Assembly: GCF_003350005.1 (NCBI RefSeq)
Contig: NZ_QLKS01000003.1
Location: 434,001 to 498,000, forward strand
Direction of reading: 5' to 3'
DNA length: 64,000 nucleotides
DNA from: Psychrobacter proteolyticus
GTDB lineage: Bacteria; Pseudomonadota; Gammaproteobacteria; Pseudomonadales; Moraxellaceae
Shown here piece by piece: positions 40,441 to 49,869 of the stretch. How positions within the stretch are numbered: position 1 is the stretch's first letter; each line of letters opens with the position of its first letter. The notes beneath the pieces are model-generated. The model was not told the origin of the DNA and did no database searches. It worked only from the letters and a program-made list of their open reading frames with translations. The translations under genes and the position numbers were made by a program.

Positions 40441-40664
40441 AACAGGCCTATTAAATATTAGGTGGATATCGCACTAGGCGACGGGATAAAAGAGGATAAC
40501 GTCGGCTTTAAATGTCATAGCTCATTGATGATGAGAGAACAGTAAACCAAACGTCAAAAAAAGAAATAAACAATACCAATCCGATATTGTTTATTTTCTC
40601 GAAACACTAATGTGTGATAGAACAGGCACTAAAATAATAAAGCTCAAGCGCCCTATTAATAATA

Positions 40665-41000
40665 TCAGCCTTCTAGATGACAGACATATTGAACAATTTC
40701 TTCAGTACGTAGGTTAAAACCGCTATTGCCTTCAACGACAAATGACTGACCTGCACGGTAGTAGCTGAATTCATCATCACCATTGATCTTCACTTCACAC
40801 TCACCACTGGTGATTTCGATACGCTCAGAAGTATTGGTGCTAAAGTGATAATGCTCAACCAAGTTGTCGCAAGGTAAGATAACGCCTAGCGTTTTATGAC
40901 GACCATCCTCAAACATAATGGTATGGCTTGAGCAGCGACCATCATAAGATACTGTCGCTTGGGCATTAACTGTTACGTTAGTAAATTGCGCCGCTGTCAT
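40665..41000 (-). CDS. ppnP: Pyrimidine/purine nucleoside phosphorylase PpnP
   Basis: Small cupin (family formerly DUF1255) that phosphorolyses many nucleosides to base and ribose 1-phosphate. The 111 residues comprise FTNVTVNAQATVSYDGRCSSHTI, then KTLGVILPCDNLVEHYHFSTNTSERIEITSGECEVKI and SFVVEGNSGFNLRTEEIVQYVCHL, matching the family closely. AAGGAAG lies before the start. It is a single gene with long spacers on both sides. A weak 8-bp stem (AAACAATA/TATTGTTT, 40568-40592) downstream may end transcription. Confidence 0.92.
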   Translation of the reverse strand: MTAAQFTNVTVNAQATVSYDGRCSSHTIMFEDGRHKTLGVILPCDNLVEHYHFSTNTSERIEITSGECEVKINGDDEFSYYRAGQSFVVEGNSGFNLRTEEIVQYVCHLEG

Positions 41001-41764
41001 AGTGGCTTCCTTATCAAATAATTATGGCAAAACTAAAAAATAAGTAACGGGTTAAAGTACTGACAGAGTTGCACTGAGCTTCAAATACGCGACCAGTAAG
41101 CAAACACGCCTGCTTTAGACACCTTATCCCTCTATATTAGATATCTGCGCGCTAAAGGTAGCCACAGGTTCTATGAAAACGCTTTTGAATAATGATTGAG
41201 TGGCATGTTTTTACCACTATACGCCTACAATTTTACAAAATTATGACTTGTTATTAGGTTGCACAGCGCATCAAACTCATAAGAAGAGTTTATCATTATG
41301 TGAGATTATGCTACCACATTATATCTATAAAGTTTGTTAAAGCGACTAGGAAAATTCTATTCGATGGCAAGTATACACTCACTCATTTAATATTCATTTG
41401 GTGTTTTTCTAGGCGGATGCTAGGCCACTAACTTAGATATATTTTTATCATTATCAGTCAAAATGCTTCTTCGTATACTATGCTTATCTTTGGATATCGA
41501 ATGACCCTAACGACTGATATTATAGGTATTATGTTGATGATTTATTGTCAGTTTTTAATAGTTTTATGGTAATCTCCCAATAATAAATTCTGTTATACCT
41601 TGTCTTAAAGTTTGTATTTACACACATTTAACACCATACTATTTGCCTACAATATTTATCTAATTAGCAAGTTTAAATAGATATTTTCACTTCCTTATTT
41701 ACCCTATTTATAGATGGCTTCCTAAGATTTATATGATGTCCATTGTCTGTCCTGAGAGGCGTTG
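41001..41764. other. Long gene-free region upstream of recN
   Basis: About 760 bp with no open frame worth calling. It is AT-rich, with short stems such as AAACTC/GAGTTT (near 41273-41291) and GTGG/CCAC near 41200. It must hold the promoters of ppnP (minus) and recN (plus). I looked for a LexA-type CTG-N10-CAG box near recN and could not find a clear one. Confidence 0.5.
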
Positions 41765-43444
41765 ATGCTAGTATCGTTAACTTTACATCAGTTTGCGTTG
41801 ATTGCTCAGCATGAGCTGAGCGTGGCTGAAGGTTTTAATGTCATCACTGGTGAAACAGGTGCTGGCAAGTCGTTATTGCTAGATGCACTATCACTGTGTG
41901 TCGGTGAGCGAGCAGACAGTGCGATGGTCAGGCATGGCGCCGCGCATGCAGATATCTACGCTCAATTCGATGTAGAAAATAATAGCGTCGTCGCTGAGTG
42001 GTTTGCCAAAAATGATCGACCGCTAGAAGAACCTGAAGTACTTATTCGTCGACAATTAAGTAATACTGGCCGCTCAAAAGCATGGCTAAATGGTTCACCA
42101 GTTAGCTTAGCGGAGCTAAAGAGTTTAGGCACTTTACTGGTCAATATACATAGCCAACATGCTCAGCAAGCATTGCTCAAGCCGCAATTTGTGGTGCAAT
42201 GGCTTGATGAAATGGCACAGATAACACCGTTAGCCAACCAAGCTGCCAGTAGCTATCAAGCTTATCAGCAGCTAAAACGTCGCGCAGATGACATCGCGAG
42301 CCGCGAAGCCCAGCGTCAAGATCGTATTCAGTTGTTGCAGAGCCAATTAGCAGATATTGCGCCGTTATTGGCTGTAGACTACGCAGAAGTTGAATCTGAA
42401 CACGAAGAGCTCTCCAACATTGAAGCGTTAATGCAAGAGGCCAGTCATGGTCTGCATTTGCTCGACAATGATACCGATGAGCCAGACGTCATGACCTTGC
42501 TCGGGCAAGCGATTAAACTCTGTGACAATCAAGTAAGCGTCAGTCAAACGTTTGAGCAAGCTTCTGAACAGCTCCATCTAGCACAGCAGCAAATCACTGA
42601 GGTGACTGCTCTGCTATCAGATTATGCCGAACAGCAGCTACCTGATCCTGAACGCTTACAGACATTAGACAACCTAATCAGCTTAGGACATCGTTTGTCA
42701 CGTAAGCATAGCTTGCCAGCGAGTGATTTAATTAATGAAGCAAAAGGTTGGGAAGCGCAATTAGAGCAGCTAGAGAACCAGCCAAGCAGTGATGCAATGG
42801 CAGCGCAAATTGAGCAGGCTTGGCAAGACTATCTCGCTCTGGCGACACAGTTAAATAAAAAGCGCACAAAAGCTGCTCCGATAATTAGTAAACAACTCAT
42901 CAAACAGCTACAACCACTTGCGCTACCTAATGCTCGCTGTGAATTTGTTTTTACCAAAAAAACCGAACCTAGTCAGTACAATGCCCAAGGTTGTTTCGAT
43001 ATTGATTTATTATTCAGCGCCAATGTTGGCATGCCAATGCAGCCTCTACACAAAATCGCCTCAGGTGGTGAACTGTCACGTATGGCGCTCGTGATGCAAG
43101 TCTTACAAGCGACCAATGCCGATAATAATGCCGCCAAGCCTATGCTGGTATTTGATGAAGTCGATGTCGGTATCAGTGGCGGCACTGCGCAAGTGGTTGG
43201 CGAGCTACTACGCTCGCTTGGGCAAACACAGCAATTGCTAGCCATCACGCACCAAGCACAAGTCGCGGCACAAGCGCATCAACATATCTTGGTACAAAAG
43301 CACCATCAAGAACAGACCGAAAGCGAGCTACTTATACTGACCAACAGTGCGCAAGTAGACGAGTTGGCACGTATGTCTGGCGGTGTCATTATCACTGACG
43401 TCACACGCGATCATGCCCGCAGCTTATTATCCGATGTTAAATAA
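41765..43444 (+). CDS. recN: DNA repair protein RecN
   Basis: SMC-like ATPase in recombinational repair of double-strand breaks. The ATG at 41765 (559 residues) has AGAGG upstream; a TTG precedes it by one codon. Walker A GETGAGKS is near residue 30. Long coiled coils span about 150-365. The signature IASGGELSRMALVMQ and Walker B LVFDEVDVGISGG lie near 425-475. The length is standard. It leads a plus-strand set recN-yqgE-ruvX. SOS control is usual for recN but no clear LexA box was seen. Confidence 0.97.
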   Translation: MLVSLTLHQFALIAQHELSVAEGFNVITGETGAGKSLLLDALSLCVGERADSAMVRHGAAHADIYAQFDVENNSVVAEWFAKNDRPLEEPEVLIRRQLSNTGRSKAWLNGSPVSLAELKSLGTLLVNIHSQHAQQALLKPQFVVQWLDEMAQITPLANQAASSYQAYQQLKRRADDIASREAQRQDRIQLLQSQLADIAPLLAVDYAEVESEHEELSNIEALMQEASHGLHLLDNDTDEPDVMTLLGQAIKLCDNQVSVSQTFEQASEQLHLAQQQITEVTALLSDYAEQQLPDPERLQTLDNLISLGHRLSRKHSLPASDLINEAKGWEAQLEQLENQPSSDAMAAQIEQAWQDYLALATQLNKKRTKAAPIISKQLIKQLQPLALPNARCEFVFTKKTEPSQYNAQGCFDIDLLFSANVGMPMQPLHKIASGGELSRMALVMQVLQATNADNNAAKPMLVFDEVDVGISGGTAQVVGELLRSLGQTQQLLAITHQAQVAAQAHQHILVQKHHQEQTESELLILTNSAQVDELARMSGGVIITDVTRDHARSLLSDVK

Positions 43445-43611
43445 CTCTCTATTTGACCTATCTAACGTTAAATAATTATTCATTTTCATCAAAACGAATG
43501 GTTATTTGAGTCTGTATGATGGTCAGCAGCAATTGGTGTGAATCTTGCTTTTCTATTGATTATCACCATATAGTGGTCTTTCACCCTTATTATTAGGTTG
43601 CGTTTGTTTCT

Positions 43612-44175
43612 ATGTCTAAAACCAATTTGACCCATCATTTTTTGATTGCAGCACCCGAGCTGTCAGACCCAAGGTTTGAGCAGGCACTTATATATATTTG
43701 CCGTCATGACAAGCATGGTGCGCTAGGTCTGATGGTCAATCGTCCGCTTGAGCAATCTCGCGTAGGTAAGCTGCTAGAAGATTTAGATATTGAAGTGACC
43801 AATCCGCAGGTGATGGAAGATTTGGCATTAGAAGGCGGCCCTATGTATCCTGAGGTCGGCTTTGTGCTGCATACTGGTCAGCCGGAATGGGCCTCTTCTT
43901 TTGCTATTTCAGAGAACGTTTGCATCACGACTAGCCAAGATATTCTAAAACGTATTGCCGCAGGCCAAGGTGTTGGTCACTATCAGCTGTGTCTAGGTCA
44001 TGCCAGCTGGGGCAAAAAACAGCTAGACCAAGAGCTGAGTAATGGTGACTGGTTAGTCTGCCCTGCTGATCTGAATTTATTATTTGATACTCCATTTGAA
44101 GAACGCTGGCAAATCGCAGCCGACAAAATCGGAGTCAATTTTGACTACCTTAGTAGTGACATAGGTCATGCGTAA
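43612..44175 (+). CDS. yqgE: YqgE/AlgH family protein
   Basis: A 187-residue protein of the UPF0301 family. It begins [38 protein letters not shown], and later has [17 protein letters not shown] and [29 protein letters not shown], all family signatures. In Pseudomonas the homologue AlgH affects alginate control, but the biochemical role is unknown. It is followed by ruvX after 50 bp, the conserved yqgE-yqgF pair. Confidence 0.94.
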   Translation: MSKTNLTHHFLIAAPELSDPRFEQALIYICRHDKHGALGLMVNRPLEQSRVGKLLEDLDIEVTNPQVMEDLALEGGPMYPEVGFVLHTGQPEWASSFAISENVCITTSQDILKRIAAGQGVGHYQLCLGHASWGKKQLDQELSNGDWLVCPADLNLLFDTPFEERWQIAADKIGVNFDYLSSDIGHA

Positions 44176-44225
44176 TCTCATACGCTCTGCGAATTTAGAT
44201 AAAGACATAAAGGACACCCATTACT

Positions 44226-44795
44226 ATGGTAGATAGCACTTTTACAGCCAGTAGCACAGACGCTATAGATAATGACATTGATACTCTTGATAACGATAGT
44301 AATAGCACTGCTGAAACTATCGAGCCAGAAGTAAAGCCGCATCTTATCTTGGCGCTAGATTACGGCGTCAAAAAGATGGGTATGGCGCTCGGTAATACCA
44401 TTACGCAGACGGCACGTGCCTTTGATATATTAGCGATGAATAACGGTCAGCCAGATTGGGACAATTTAATCGGTATCATTAAAGTCTGGGGCGTAGCACA
44501 AGTCGTGGTTGGTCTACCGCTTAATATGGATGGCACTAGCTCCATGCTTTCAAAACGAGCACACAAATTCGCTCGTCGTCTGGCCCATAGAGTGATGGAA
44601 CAACATTTGCCAGTGACCGTATCACTGTGTGATGAGCGGCTGACTTCAATCGAAGCAAGAGAAATCGCATGGGACAATGGTTGGATCAAAAACGAACGCG
44701 ACCCAATCGATGATATCTCCGCTTGTATCCTAATGTCGACCTATTTTGCTGATCCTAATAGCAGTATCGCTATCGATGCAATCAAAGCAGAATAA
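44226..44795 (+). CDS. ruvX: Holliday junction resolvase-like protein RuvX (YqgF)
   Basis: RNase H-fold putative nuclease; in E. coli it processes the 5' end of pre-16S rRNA, and it is also called a Holliday junction resolvase. The core begins near residue 40 with ILALDYGVKKMGMALG (catalytic Asp), followed by VVVGLPLNMDGTSS, CDERLTSIEA and a final DDISACILM. The first 35 residues are a Asp/Ser/Thr-rich extension absent from E. coli YqgF (138 residues). It follows yqgE. Confidence 0.94.
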   Translation: MVDSTFTASSTDAIDNDIDTLDNDSNSTAETIEPEVKPHLILALDYGVKKMGMALGNTITQTARAFDILAMNNGQPDWDNLIGIIKVWGVAQVVVGLPLNMDGTSSMLSKRAHKFARRLAHRVMEQHLPVTVSLCDERLTSIEAREIAWDNGWIKNERDPIDDISACILMSTYFADPNSSIAIDAIKAE

Positions 44796-44881
44796 AGCAG
44801 CCAAATAGGTAAAAGACACGTGTGCGGCTATAATGTCACTTTGATACATCGTACTTCTTAACGGATAAATGACTGATTACT

Positions 44882-45376
44882 ATGACCACTGTCTCAGACC
44901 AACCCTCACAACATAAGTCACAGCATGGTTTTGCTCCACTTGCTATTGCCCGTATTAAAGGCGCACAGCGTGCCAACCAAATAGCGATTTATCTCATTTA
45001 TGCGGCTATTTTTGCATTTGTAGTCTTTGGCACGATTGCTAGTATCAAAGCATTCCATGATAACCAGCTGCTTTATCAGTTATTTTACAATTTACCCTAC
45101 GCCCTCGTAGCCCTCACGATACCCATTACTATTTATGATGCATTGGTCGTTTATCGTTATCGCTTAAATCAACCGTCGATGATTGCCATGAGTATTGGCG
45201 TATCGACCCTTATATTGGTTGGCGGATTAATTTTTGCCGATACTGCATGGTTAGGACTATCTTGTTGGCTGGGCGTGGCATTTTTATTTAAAGTAAGCTT
45301 TAAGCGATTTTTTAACTTTTTAGAAGTAGCTGATACGCCTGATGCCGACGAAGAGACTAAAAGTACTGAAGCGTAG
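44882..45376 (+). CDS. Four-helix membrane protein of unknown function
   Basis: No family recognised. The 164 residues have a polar N-terminus of about 35, four predicted membrane helices (near 37-60, 72-92, 100-125 and 128-142) and an acidic tail (DTPDADEETKSTEA). A basic loop YRYRLNQPS separates helices 2 and 3. The ATG follows ruvX by 86 bp and precedes tusA by 83 bp. It may be a lineage-specific small membrane protein. Confidence 0.75.
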   Translation: MTTVSDQPSQHKSQHGFAPLAIARIKGAQRANQIAIYLIYAAIFAFVVFGTIASIKAFHDNQLLYQLFYNLPYALVALTIPITIYDALVVYRYRLNQPSMIAMSIGVSTLILVGGLIFADTAWLGLSCWLGVAFLFKVSFKRFFNFLEVADTPDADEETKSTEA

Positions 45377-45459
45377 ACGAGCTACAAAGTATGCCGCTAT
45401 AAGCACTTAAGCAAACTACTCATCCTCAAACCCATTTATTTAGCTTTACGATAACGACT

Positions 45460-45786
45460 ATGACCACTTCGATACCAGACACGCCTATCCACCATCACTT
45501 AGATACTCAAGGGCTGATCTGTCCTGAGCCAGTCATGATGCTACACCGCGTCATTCGCAAAGCAGATGGCGGTGAAGTGATTGAAATATTGGCGACAGAT
45601 CCTGCTACCACGCGCGACATTCCGAATTTCTGTCGTCATTTGGGTCATGAGCTAATCGGTCAAGAAACACTGGCTGAAAACGTGAGCTTAGACGCTGATC
45701 CTGATGAAATCACCATCGATAGCGATGATGATACGCCTGCAAGCGTAACGCTATATCGCTATCTGGTTAAGAAAAAAATGGCATGA
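45460..45786 (+). CDS. tusA: Sulfur carrier protein TusA
   Basis: Sulfurtransferase that relays sulfur from IscS to tRNA 2-thiouridine synthesis and other uses. The 108 residues contain LDTQGLICPEPVMMLHRVIR, with the catalytic cysteine in CPEP near residue 22. TDPATTRDIPNFCRHLGHEL is the second hallmark. It is about 25 residues longer than E. coli TusA, owing to an acidic segment (DADPDEITIDSDDDTPA) near the C-terminus. It lies between the membrane protein and xerD. Confidence 0.94.
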   Translation: MTTSIPDTPIHHHLDTQGLICPEPVMMLHRVIRKADGGEVIEILATDPATTRDIPNFCRHLGHELIGQETLAENVSLDADPDEITIDSDDDTPASVTLYRYLVKKKMA

Positions 45787-45852
45787 TAGGTTTGGTATTA
45801 TTTTAATAACTGTCTGTTATTGCTAACTTAACCCCTACCTGAGTATCATCCT

Positions 45853-46791
45853 ATGAGCCGTGATCGTGCCGTGCAACAGCGTCAACCTAAAGCATTGGCG
45901 GTCGATGATGAGCCAGCTTATATGACTGAGTTTCGTCAAGCCATGCTGGCACGCGGTCTAGCGACGCGTACTCGTAATGCGTACGTCCGTGACCTACGCT
46001 CTTGCGAGCTGACCAATCCTATCGCCCTGACACGTTGGCAGCCTGATGATGTGCTGCATTGTCTGTCACTGCTTGCTAAAGATGGCAAAACCCCACGTAC
46101 CCAAGCACGCATGCTCTCAAGCTTGCGTCAGTTTTATCTATGGATGATCGCCAGCAATTTGCGTGAAGACAATCCTTGTGAGCGTATCAAAAGCCCAAAA
46201 CTGGGACGTCCGTTACCAAAGGACTTAGCCGAGGCTGACGTCGATAATCTACTTGCTGCACCTGATACCAGTACGGCACTTGGACTGCGTGATAAAGCCA
46301 TGCTAGAAGTTTTATATGCCTGCGGTCTACGGGTGAGTGAGTTGATTAACCTCTCATTAGAGCAAGTGAATCTAAACTCAGGTTGGCTACAAATCACGGG
46401 GAAAGGGAATAAAACGCGACTGGTGCCCCTCGGCGAATATGCAGCGGATGCATTGGAAGATTATCTGTCTCATGGGCGTGGCGACTTGATTGCTCATTTA
46501 AAATCAGGCAATTGCCAAGCGGTATTTTTGACGGCGCAAGGTGGCTATATGACGCGGCAGAACTTTTGGTATCTACTTAAGAAGTACGCCAAAGTTGCCA
46601 GTATCGATAAAGAATTATCACCGCATACGCTACGTCACGCCTTTGCCACGCATTTGCTCAATCATGGTGCAGACTTGCGTAGTGTGCAGTTATTACTAGG
46701 ACATAGCGATTTGTCCACCACGCAAATCTATACTCATGTGGCGACAGCGAGATTGCAGAAATTACATGCGGAGCATCATCCACGTGGGTAG
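45853..46791 (+). CDS. xerD: Site-specific tyrosine recombinase XerD
   Basis: Resolves chromosome dimers at dif with XerC and FtsK. The 312 residues comprise an N-terminal SAM-like core-binding domain (YMTEFRQAMLARGLATRTRNAY) and a catalytic domain with all active-site residues: Arg160 (CGLRVSEL), Lys184 (GKGNKT), His258 and Arg261 (SPHTLRHAFATHLL), His284 (LLGHSDLSTTQIY) and Tyr293. It is XerD and not XerC by the SPHTLRHAFATHLLNHGADL region and the tusA neighbourhood. It is a core gene, not a mobile-element integrase. Confidence 0.95.
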   Translation: MSRDRAVQQRQPKALAVDDEPAYMTEFRQAMLARGLATRTRNAYVRDLRSCELTNPIALTRWQPDDVLHCLSLLAKDGKTPRTQARMLSSLRQFYLWMIASNLREDNPCERIKSPKLGRPLPKDLAEADVDNLLAAPDTSTALGLRDKAMLEVLYACGLRVSELINLSLEQVNLNSGWLQITGKGNKTRLVPLGEYAADALEDYLSHGRGDLIAHLKSGNCQAVFLTAQGGYMTRQNFWYLLKKYAKVASIDKELSPHTLRHAFATHLLNHGADLRSVQLLLGHSDLSTTQIYTHVATARLQKLHAEHHPRG

Positions 46792-46859
46792 CCTTGCCAT
46801 ATTGTCATATGGGCAGCACTGAGATCTAATATTATTGATGATTGTAAAAGGAATATATC

Positions 46860-47189
46860 GTGTCGCAAGCTCAACCGTCTGCCTTAACAAAGAGTCAAAA
46901 CTCTGCACTTAGAAACCTCACTATCATGGGTTATTTAGAAGGTACGTCTTTTCTATTGTTACTTGGTATCGCGATGCCACTCAAATATATGTTCGATATT
47001 CCAGAAGCGGTAAGCTATGTCGGTCCAGTGCATGGGGTATTATTCGTTGCCTATGTCGTGGTGCTAATCATTACGGCGAGCAGAATAAAAATGCCGCTTT
47101 GGGCACTACCTGCAGGTGTGCTTGGCTCGTTTTTACCATTTGGGCCATTTATATTTGATCATTTACTGAAGAAGAGTTTGGGGAAGTAG
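46860..47189 (+). CDS. DUF3817 small membrane protein
   Basis: A 109-residue protein with a GTG start preceded by AAGGA. Three membrane helices lie within residues 22-100. The text MGYLEGTSFLLLLGIAMPLKYMF and VGPVHGVLFVAYVVVLIIT is typical of DUF3817 proteins, a family of unknown function sometimes fused to transporters. It follows xerD by 68 bp and is convergent with the PH-domain gene. Confidence 0.86.
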   Translation: MSQAQPSALTKSQNSALRNLTIMGYLEGTSFLLLLGIAMPLKYMFDIPEAVSYVGPVHGVLFVAYVVVLIITASRIKMPLWALPAGVLGSFLPFGPFIFDHLLKKSLGK

Positions 47190-47252
47190 TTTCGAAAAAA
47201 ATTCAATATCAGGAACGATGTATAGCTGAATGCGGCTAACTATAATGCCATT

Positions 47253-47696
47253 CTATTCGCCTGCAGTATCTATCACTATTCTAGGATTACGTGCCTGTAT
47301 CTCGCGATAAAAACGTGGTTTGTCTTTTGGTGAGATTAGTATTTCTTCATCTTGACATGATATTTTAATCCTATCCAATGATAGTGCTGGCGCAGAACTC
47401 ATACTTCGAGTCGGCGTAATATAGGTGATATCTGTAATCTCAATTTTTTGAACAGAGAACCCACTATCTACTTGTAGTTGGTCATTCGTTAATGTGTACT
47501 CAGTACCGAAAAAAGGGATGAGCATTAGTGCTGCAAAAGGTATGAGAATAACCGTCGTTAATATAGTTTGTATGAGGGATTTGTGAGCATCTCGCTTCCA
47601 CTGCCATAATGGAACAGACACAGTAAATAAACTCAAACCCCAAAGTAATAGTACAAGCCAGAAGTCTACTTTAGATACGAATGTAATGTCTGGCAT
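47253..47696 (-). CDS. Membrane protein with a bacterial PH domain (YyaB-like)
   Basis: 147 residues. Two membrane helices (about 10-28 and 43-62) are followed by a cytoplasmic domain with TEYTLTNDQLQVDSGF, EITDITYITPTRSMSSAPALSLDRIKI and ISPKDKPRFYREIQARNP. That arrangement fits the bPH_4/YyaB-like PH domain seen in many small bacterial membrane proteins. Function is unknown. It is single-gene, convergent with the DUF3817 gene. Confidence 0.82.
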   Translation of the reverse strand: MPDITFVSKVDFWLVLLLWGLSLFTVSVPLWQWKRDAHKSLIQTILTTVILIPFAALMLIPFFGTEYTLTNDQLQVDSGFSVQKIEITDITYITPTRSMSSAPALSLDRIKISCQDEEILISPKDKPRFYREIQARNPRIVIDTAGE

Positions 47697-47937
47697 AAAT
47701 AATACTTAGCGACTATTAGGTTAAATTCGATTCTATATTAAGCTATACCTCTTATCTAATGTCTCTAACATTTTTTCTTAGAGTTTTTTGCGATACAGCA
47801 AAATGCAGTTCCATAAATAGATAGCTGCAAACCCATCCTTTTCTCGTTACAATACCCTTATTAAAGTGCGTCATGATATACATGCTGCCTAACTGGGCTG
47901 CGCACTACCTTTTACCTATCTATTATCCGAGAACCCC

Positions 47938-48546
47938 ATGAGCCATAGACCACCTGCTGACCTATTAAAAAATGCCGAACACTGGCGCGAAGATATCAAT
48001 TTTCGCCAAGAAGTGCTGGGTAAGCCGTTTGATTTTGCGACCACGTGGGGCATTTTTTCACCGCAAAAACTCGATGACGGTAGCTTGATGCTGCTTGATT
48101 ATGTGGATTTTGAGCAAGATGATGACTCGATCGATTTGGGCTGTGGTTATGGTGTACTTGGTATGACGGCAGCGCGTGAGTGCCCAAATGGTCAGCATAC
48201 GCTGATTGATAAAGACTTTATGGCGGTAGAATACGCACGTCGTAACTGTGAGAAAAACGGTCTAAACAATGTCGATGTACATTTATCAAATGGCTTTAAT
48301 CATGTGGCAAAAGACAAAGACTTTAGCCTTGTGATGTCAAACTTGCCAGCTAAAGTGGGTAAAGAGCAGCATTATTTATACTTCCTCGATGCCTATGCAC
48401 GTATGCGTAAAGGTGGCCGTTTTTATGTCGTGACCATCAATGGCCTACGCCAATTTGTGAAACGCTCATTTACCGAAGTTTTTGGCAATAGCGATAAAAT
48501 CAAACAAGGTAAAACCTATACGATTACGATGGCGACCAAAGACTAG
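47938..48546 (+). CDS. RsmC-like class I SAM-dependent methyltransferase
   Basis: 202 residues. The SAM motif I DLGCGYGVLG begins at residue 66. NLPAK near residue 135 stands in place of the more usual NPPF/NPPY of N-methyltransferases. It resembles the C-terminal half of RsmC/RlmG, which methylate guanines in rRNA, but lacks their N-terminal domain. It could therefore be a truncated-family rRNA or small-molecule methyltransferase. It stands alone and ends at a shared terminator with lptG. Confidence 0.85.
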   Translation: MSHRPPADLLKNAEHWREDINFRQEVLGKPFDFATTWGIFSPQKLDDGSLMLLDYVDFEQDDDSIDLGCGYGVLGMTAARECPNGQHTLIDKDFMAVEYARRNCEKNGLNNVDVHLSNGFNHVAKDKDFSLVMSNLPAKVGKEQHYLYFLDAYARMRKGGRFYVVTINGLRQFVKRSFTEVFGNSDKIKQGKTYTITMATKD

Positions 48547-48601
48547 CTTTAGCTTTGCCTGATTGAGTTTCAGTCATTTAAACTAAAATTGACATCGACA
48601 T

Positions 48602-48640
48602 AAAAAAGCACGCTAAATTAGATTTAGCGTGCTTTTTATT
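48602..48640. terminator. Bidirectional terminator before lptG
   Basis: AAAAAGCACGCTAAAT pairs with ATTTAGCGTGCTTTTT over a three-base loop. It serves the methyltransferase gene (plus) and lptFG (minus). Confidence 0.9.
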
Positions 48641-48660
48641 TTGTATGACCAACTATCCTT

Positions 48661-49869
48661 CTACATCTGGCGTTTTATCAAATATCCACCCAATAGCGCG
48701 CTGCCGATAATCGGCAATAGCACCATAAGCATCGGTGAAAAGCCTGTCGCTAGCGATACAAAACCAACTAAGTCTTGAATATAGCTAAATAGTAGACCAA
48801 ACAACAATGCCACGACGATACGCAAGCCTAAGCTGTGCGTCCGTAGCGAGCCAAAGACAAACGAGCAAGCGACAATCACTAGCGATAGTATCGATAATGG
48901 CGATAGTAGCTTTTGCCAAAATGCGACTTCATGATCTAAAGAGCGATTGCCCTGTTGGCGCATAAACGTGCGATGCTCATAAAGCTGCGTCAATGACAAA
49001 TCCTCTGCCTTACGCGTCAGCAGATACACAGACTCTGGGGCAAAAGGTAAGCTTAGTGTATCTGATGGTGAAACGGCTTGGCTACTCTCAAAACCCTGAT
49101 TGATAGAGAGCTTAACCATATCGTTTAACTGCCACTCGTAACGATACTGCTCACTTGGCTTTTCGCTATTCACATCAATTGGTTCACGGCCAGTATAATT
49201 TCCACCTTCCGCATGGACAGCAGTTTGCAAATTACCGTTGTTATCCAAATGCCAGCGTTTCACCTCGCCAATATTACCCGCGACATCAGCATAATCAATA
49301 TATAAAATATCGCTACCATCAGGTGTGGCACTGCCATCTTCTGTGGTTTCGAAACGTGGCTGTATCGTCCAGTAGCCGCGCACTGATGTGACCAGTGAGG
49401 TGCTATCCTCATCATTAATCTGTTTCGCTAATTGGTTAGAAGACGGTAGGACGAATTGGTTGATAGCTAATGCTAACAGTACAAATATCAAAGCGGGCTG
49501 CAATACCCAGCCGACGATACGATAAATACTGACCCCAGCCGCGCGCATGACGACCAGCTCGCTTTTATTGGCCAGCAAGCCCAATCCTATGACAGCACCC
49601 AATAGCGCACCCGTTGGGATAAATTGCTCTAAAAAATAAGGCGAACGATAAAAGATATATTTGAGCGCCTCACCCATGGTGTAGTTATCATCTAACGAAT
49701 CAAGCTCTGATAAGTAAGAGAAAATCAGCTGTAATGCCCATAAACCAATAACGGCAGCGATAATAGCCAATAGAGCATTGAGTTTTACATAGCGGCTAAG
49801 GACTTTTAGATTGGCAGGTTTTTTGGCCAATTGATCAGACTTGGCTGACTTAGTAAATAAAGAGCGCAT
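48661..49869 (-). CDS. lptG: LPS export permease LptG
   Basis: Permease that, with LptF and LptB2, extracts LPS from the inner membrane for transport to the surface. The 402 residues have six membrane helices with a large periplasmic beta-jellyroll (about 150-300). The start KVLSRYVKLNALLAIIAAVIGLW and ELVVMRAAGVSIYRIV are family motifs; the latter couples to LptB. It is about 40 residues longer than E. coli LptG, with polar insertions in the jellyroll. Its ATG overlaps the lptF stop (TAATG), so translation is coupled. Confidence 0.96.
   Translation of the reverse strand: MRSLFTKSAKSDQLAKKPANLKVLSRYVKLNALLAIIAAVIGLWALQLIFSYLSELDSLDDNYTMGEALKYIFYRSPYFLEQFIPTGALLGAVIGLGLLANKSELVVMRAAGVSIYRIVGWVLQPALIFVLLALAINQFVLPSSNQLAKQINDEDSTSLVTSVRGYWTIQPRFETTEDGSATPDGSDILYIDYADVAGNIGEVKRWHLDNNGNLQTAVHAEGGNYTGREPIDVNSEKPSEQYRYEWQLNDMVKLSINQGFESSQAVSPSDTLSLPFAPESVYLLTRKAEDLSLTQLYEHRTFMRQQGNRSLDHEVAFWQKLLSPLSILSLVIVACSFVFGSLRTHSLGLRIVVALLFGLLFSYIQDLVGFVSLATGFSPMLMVLLPIIGSALLGGYLIKRQM

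Noticed and set aside
40568..40592. Inverted repeat AAACAATA/TATTGTTT as a terminator of ppnP
   Set aside because: All-AT-rich 8-bp stem with only a loose T-run some bases later; too weak to list as a terminator.
45853..46791. XerD-like gene as an integrase of a genomic island
   Set aside because: Sequence and the tusA neighbourhood fit chromosomal XerD; there are no att repeats, tRNA end or phage genes beside it.
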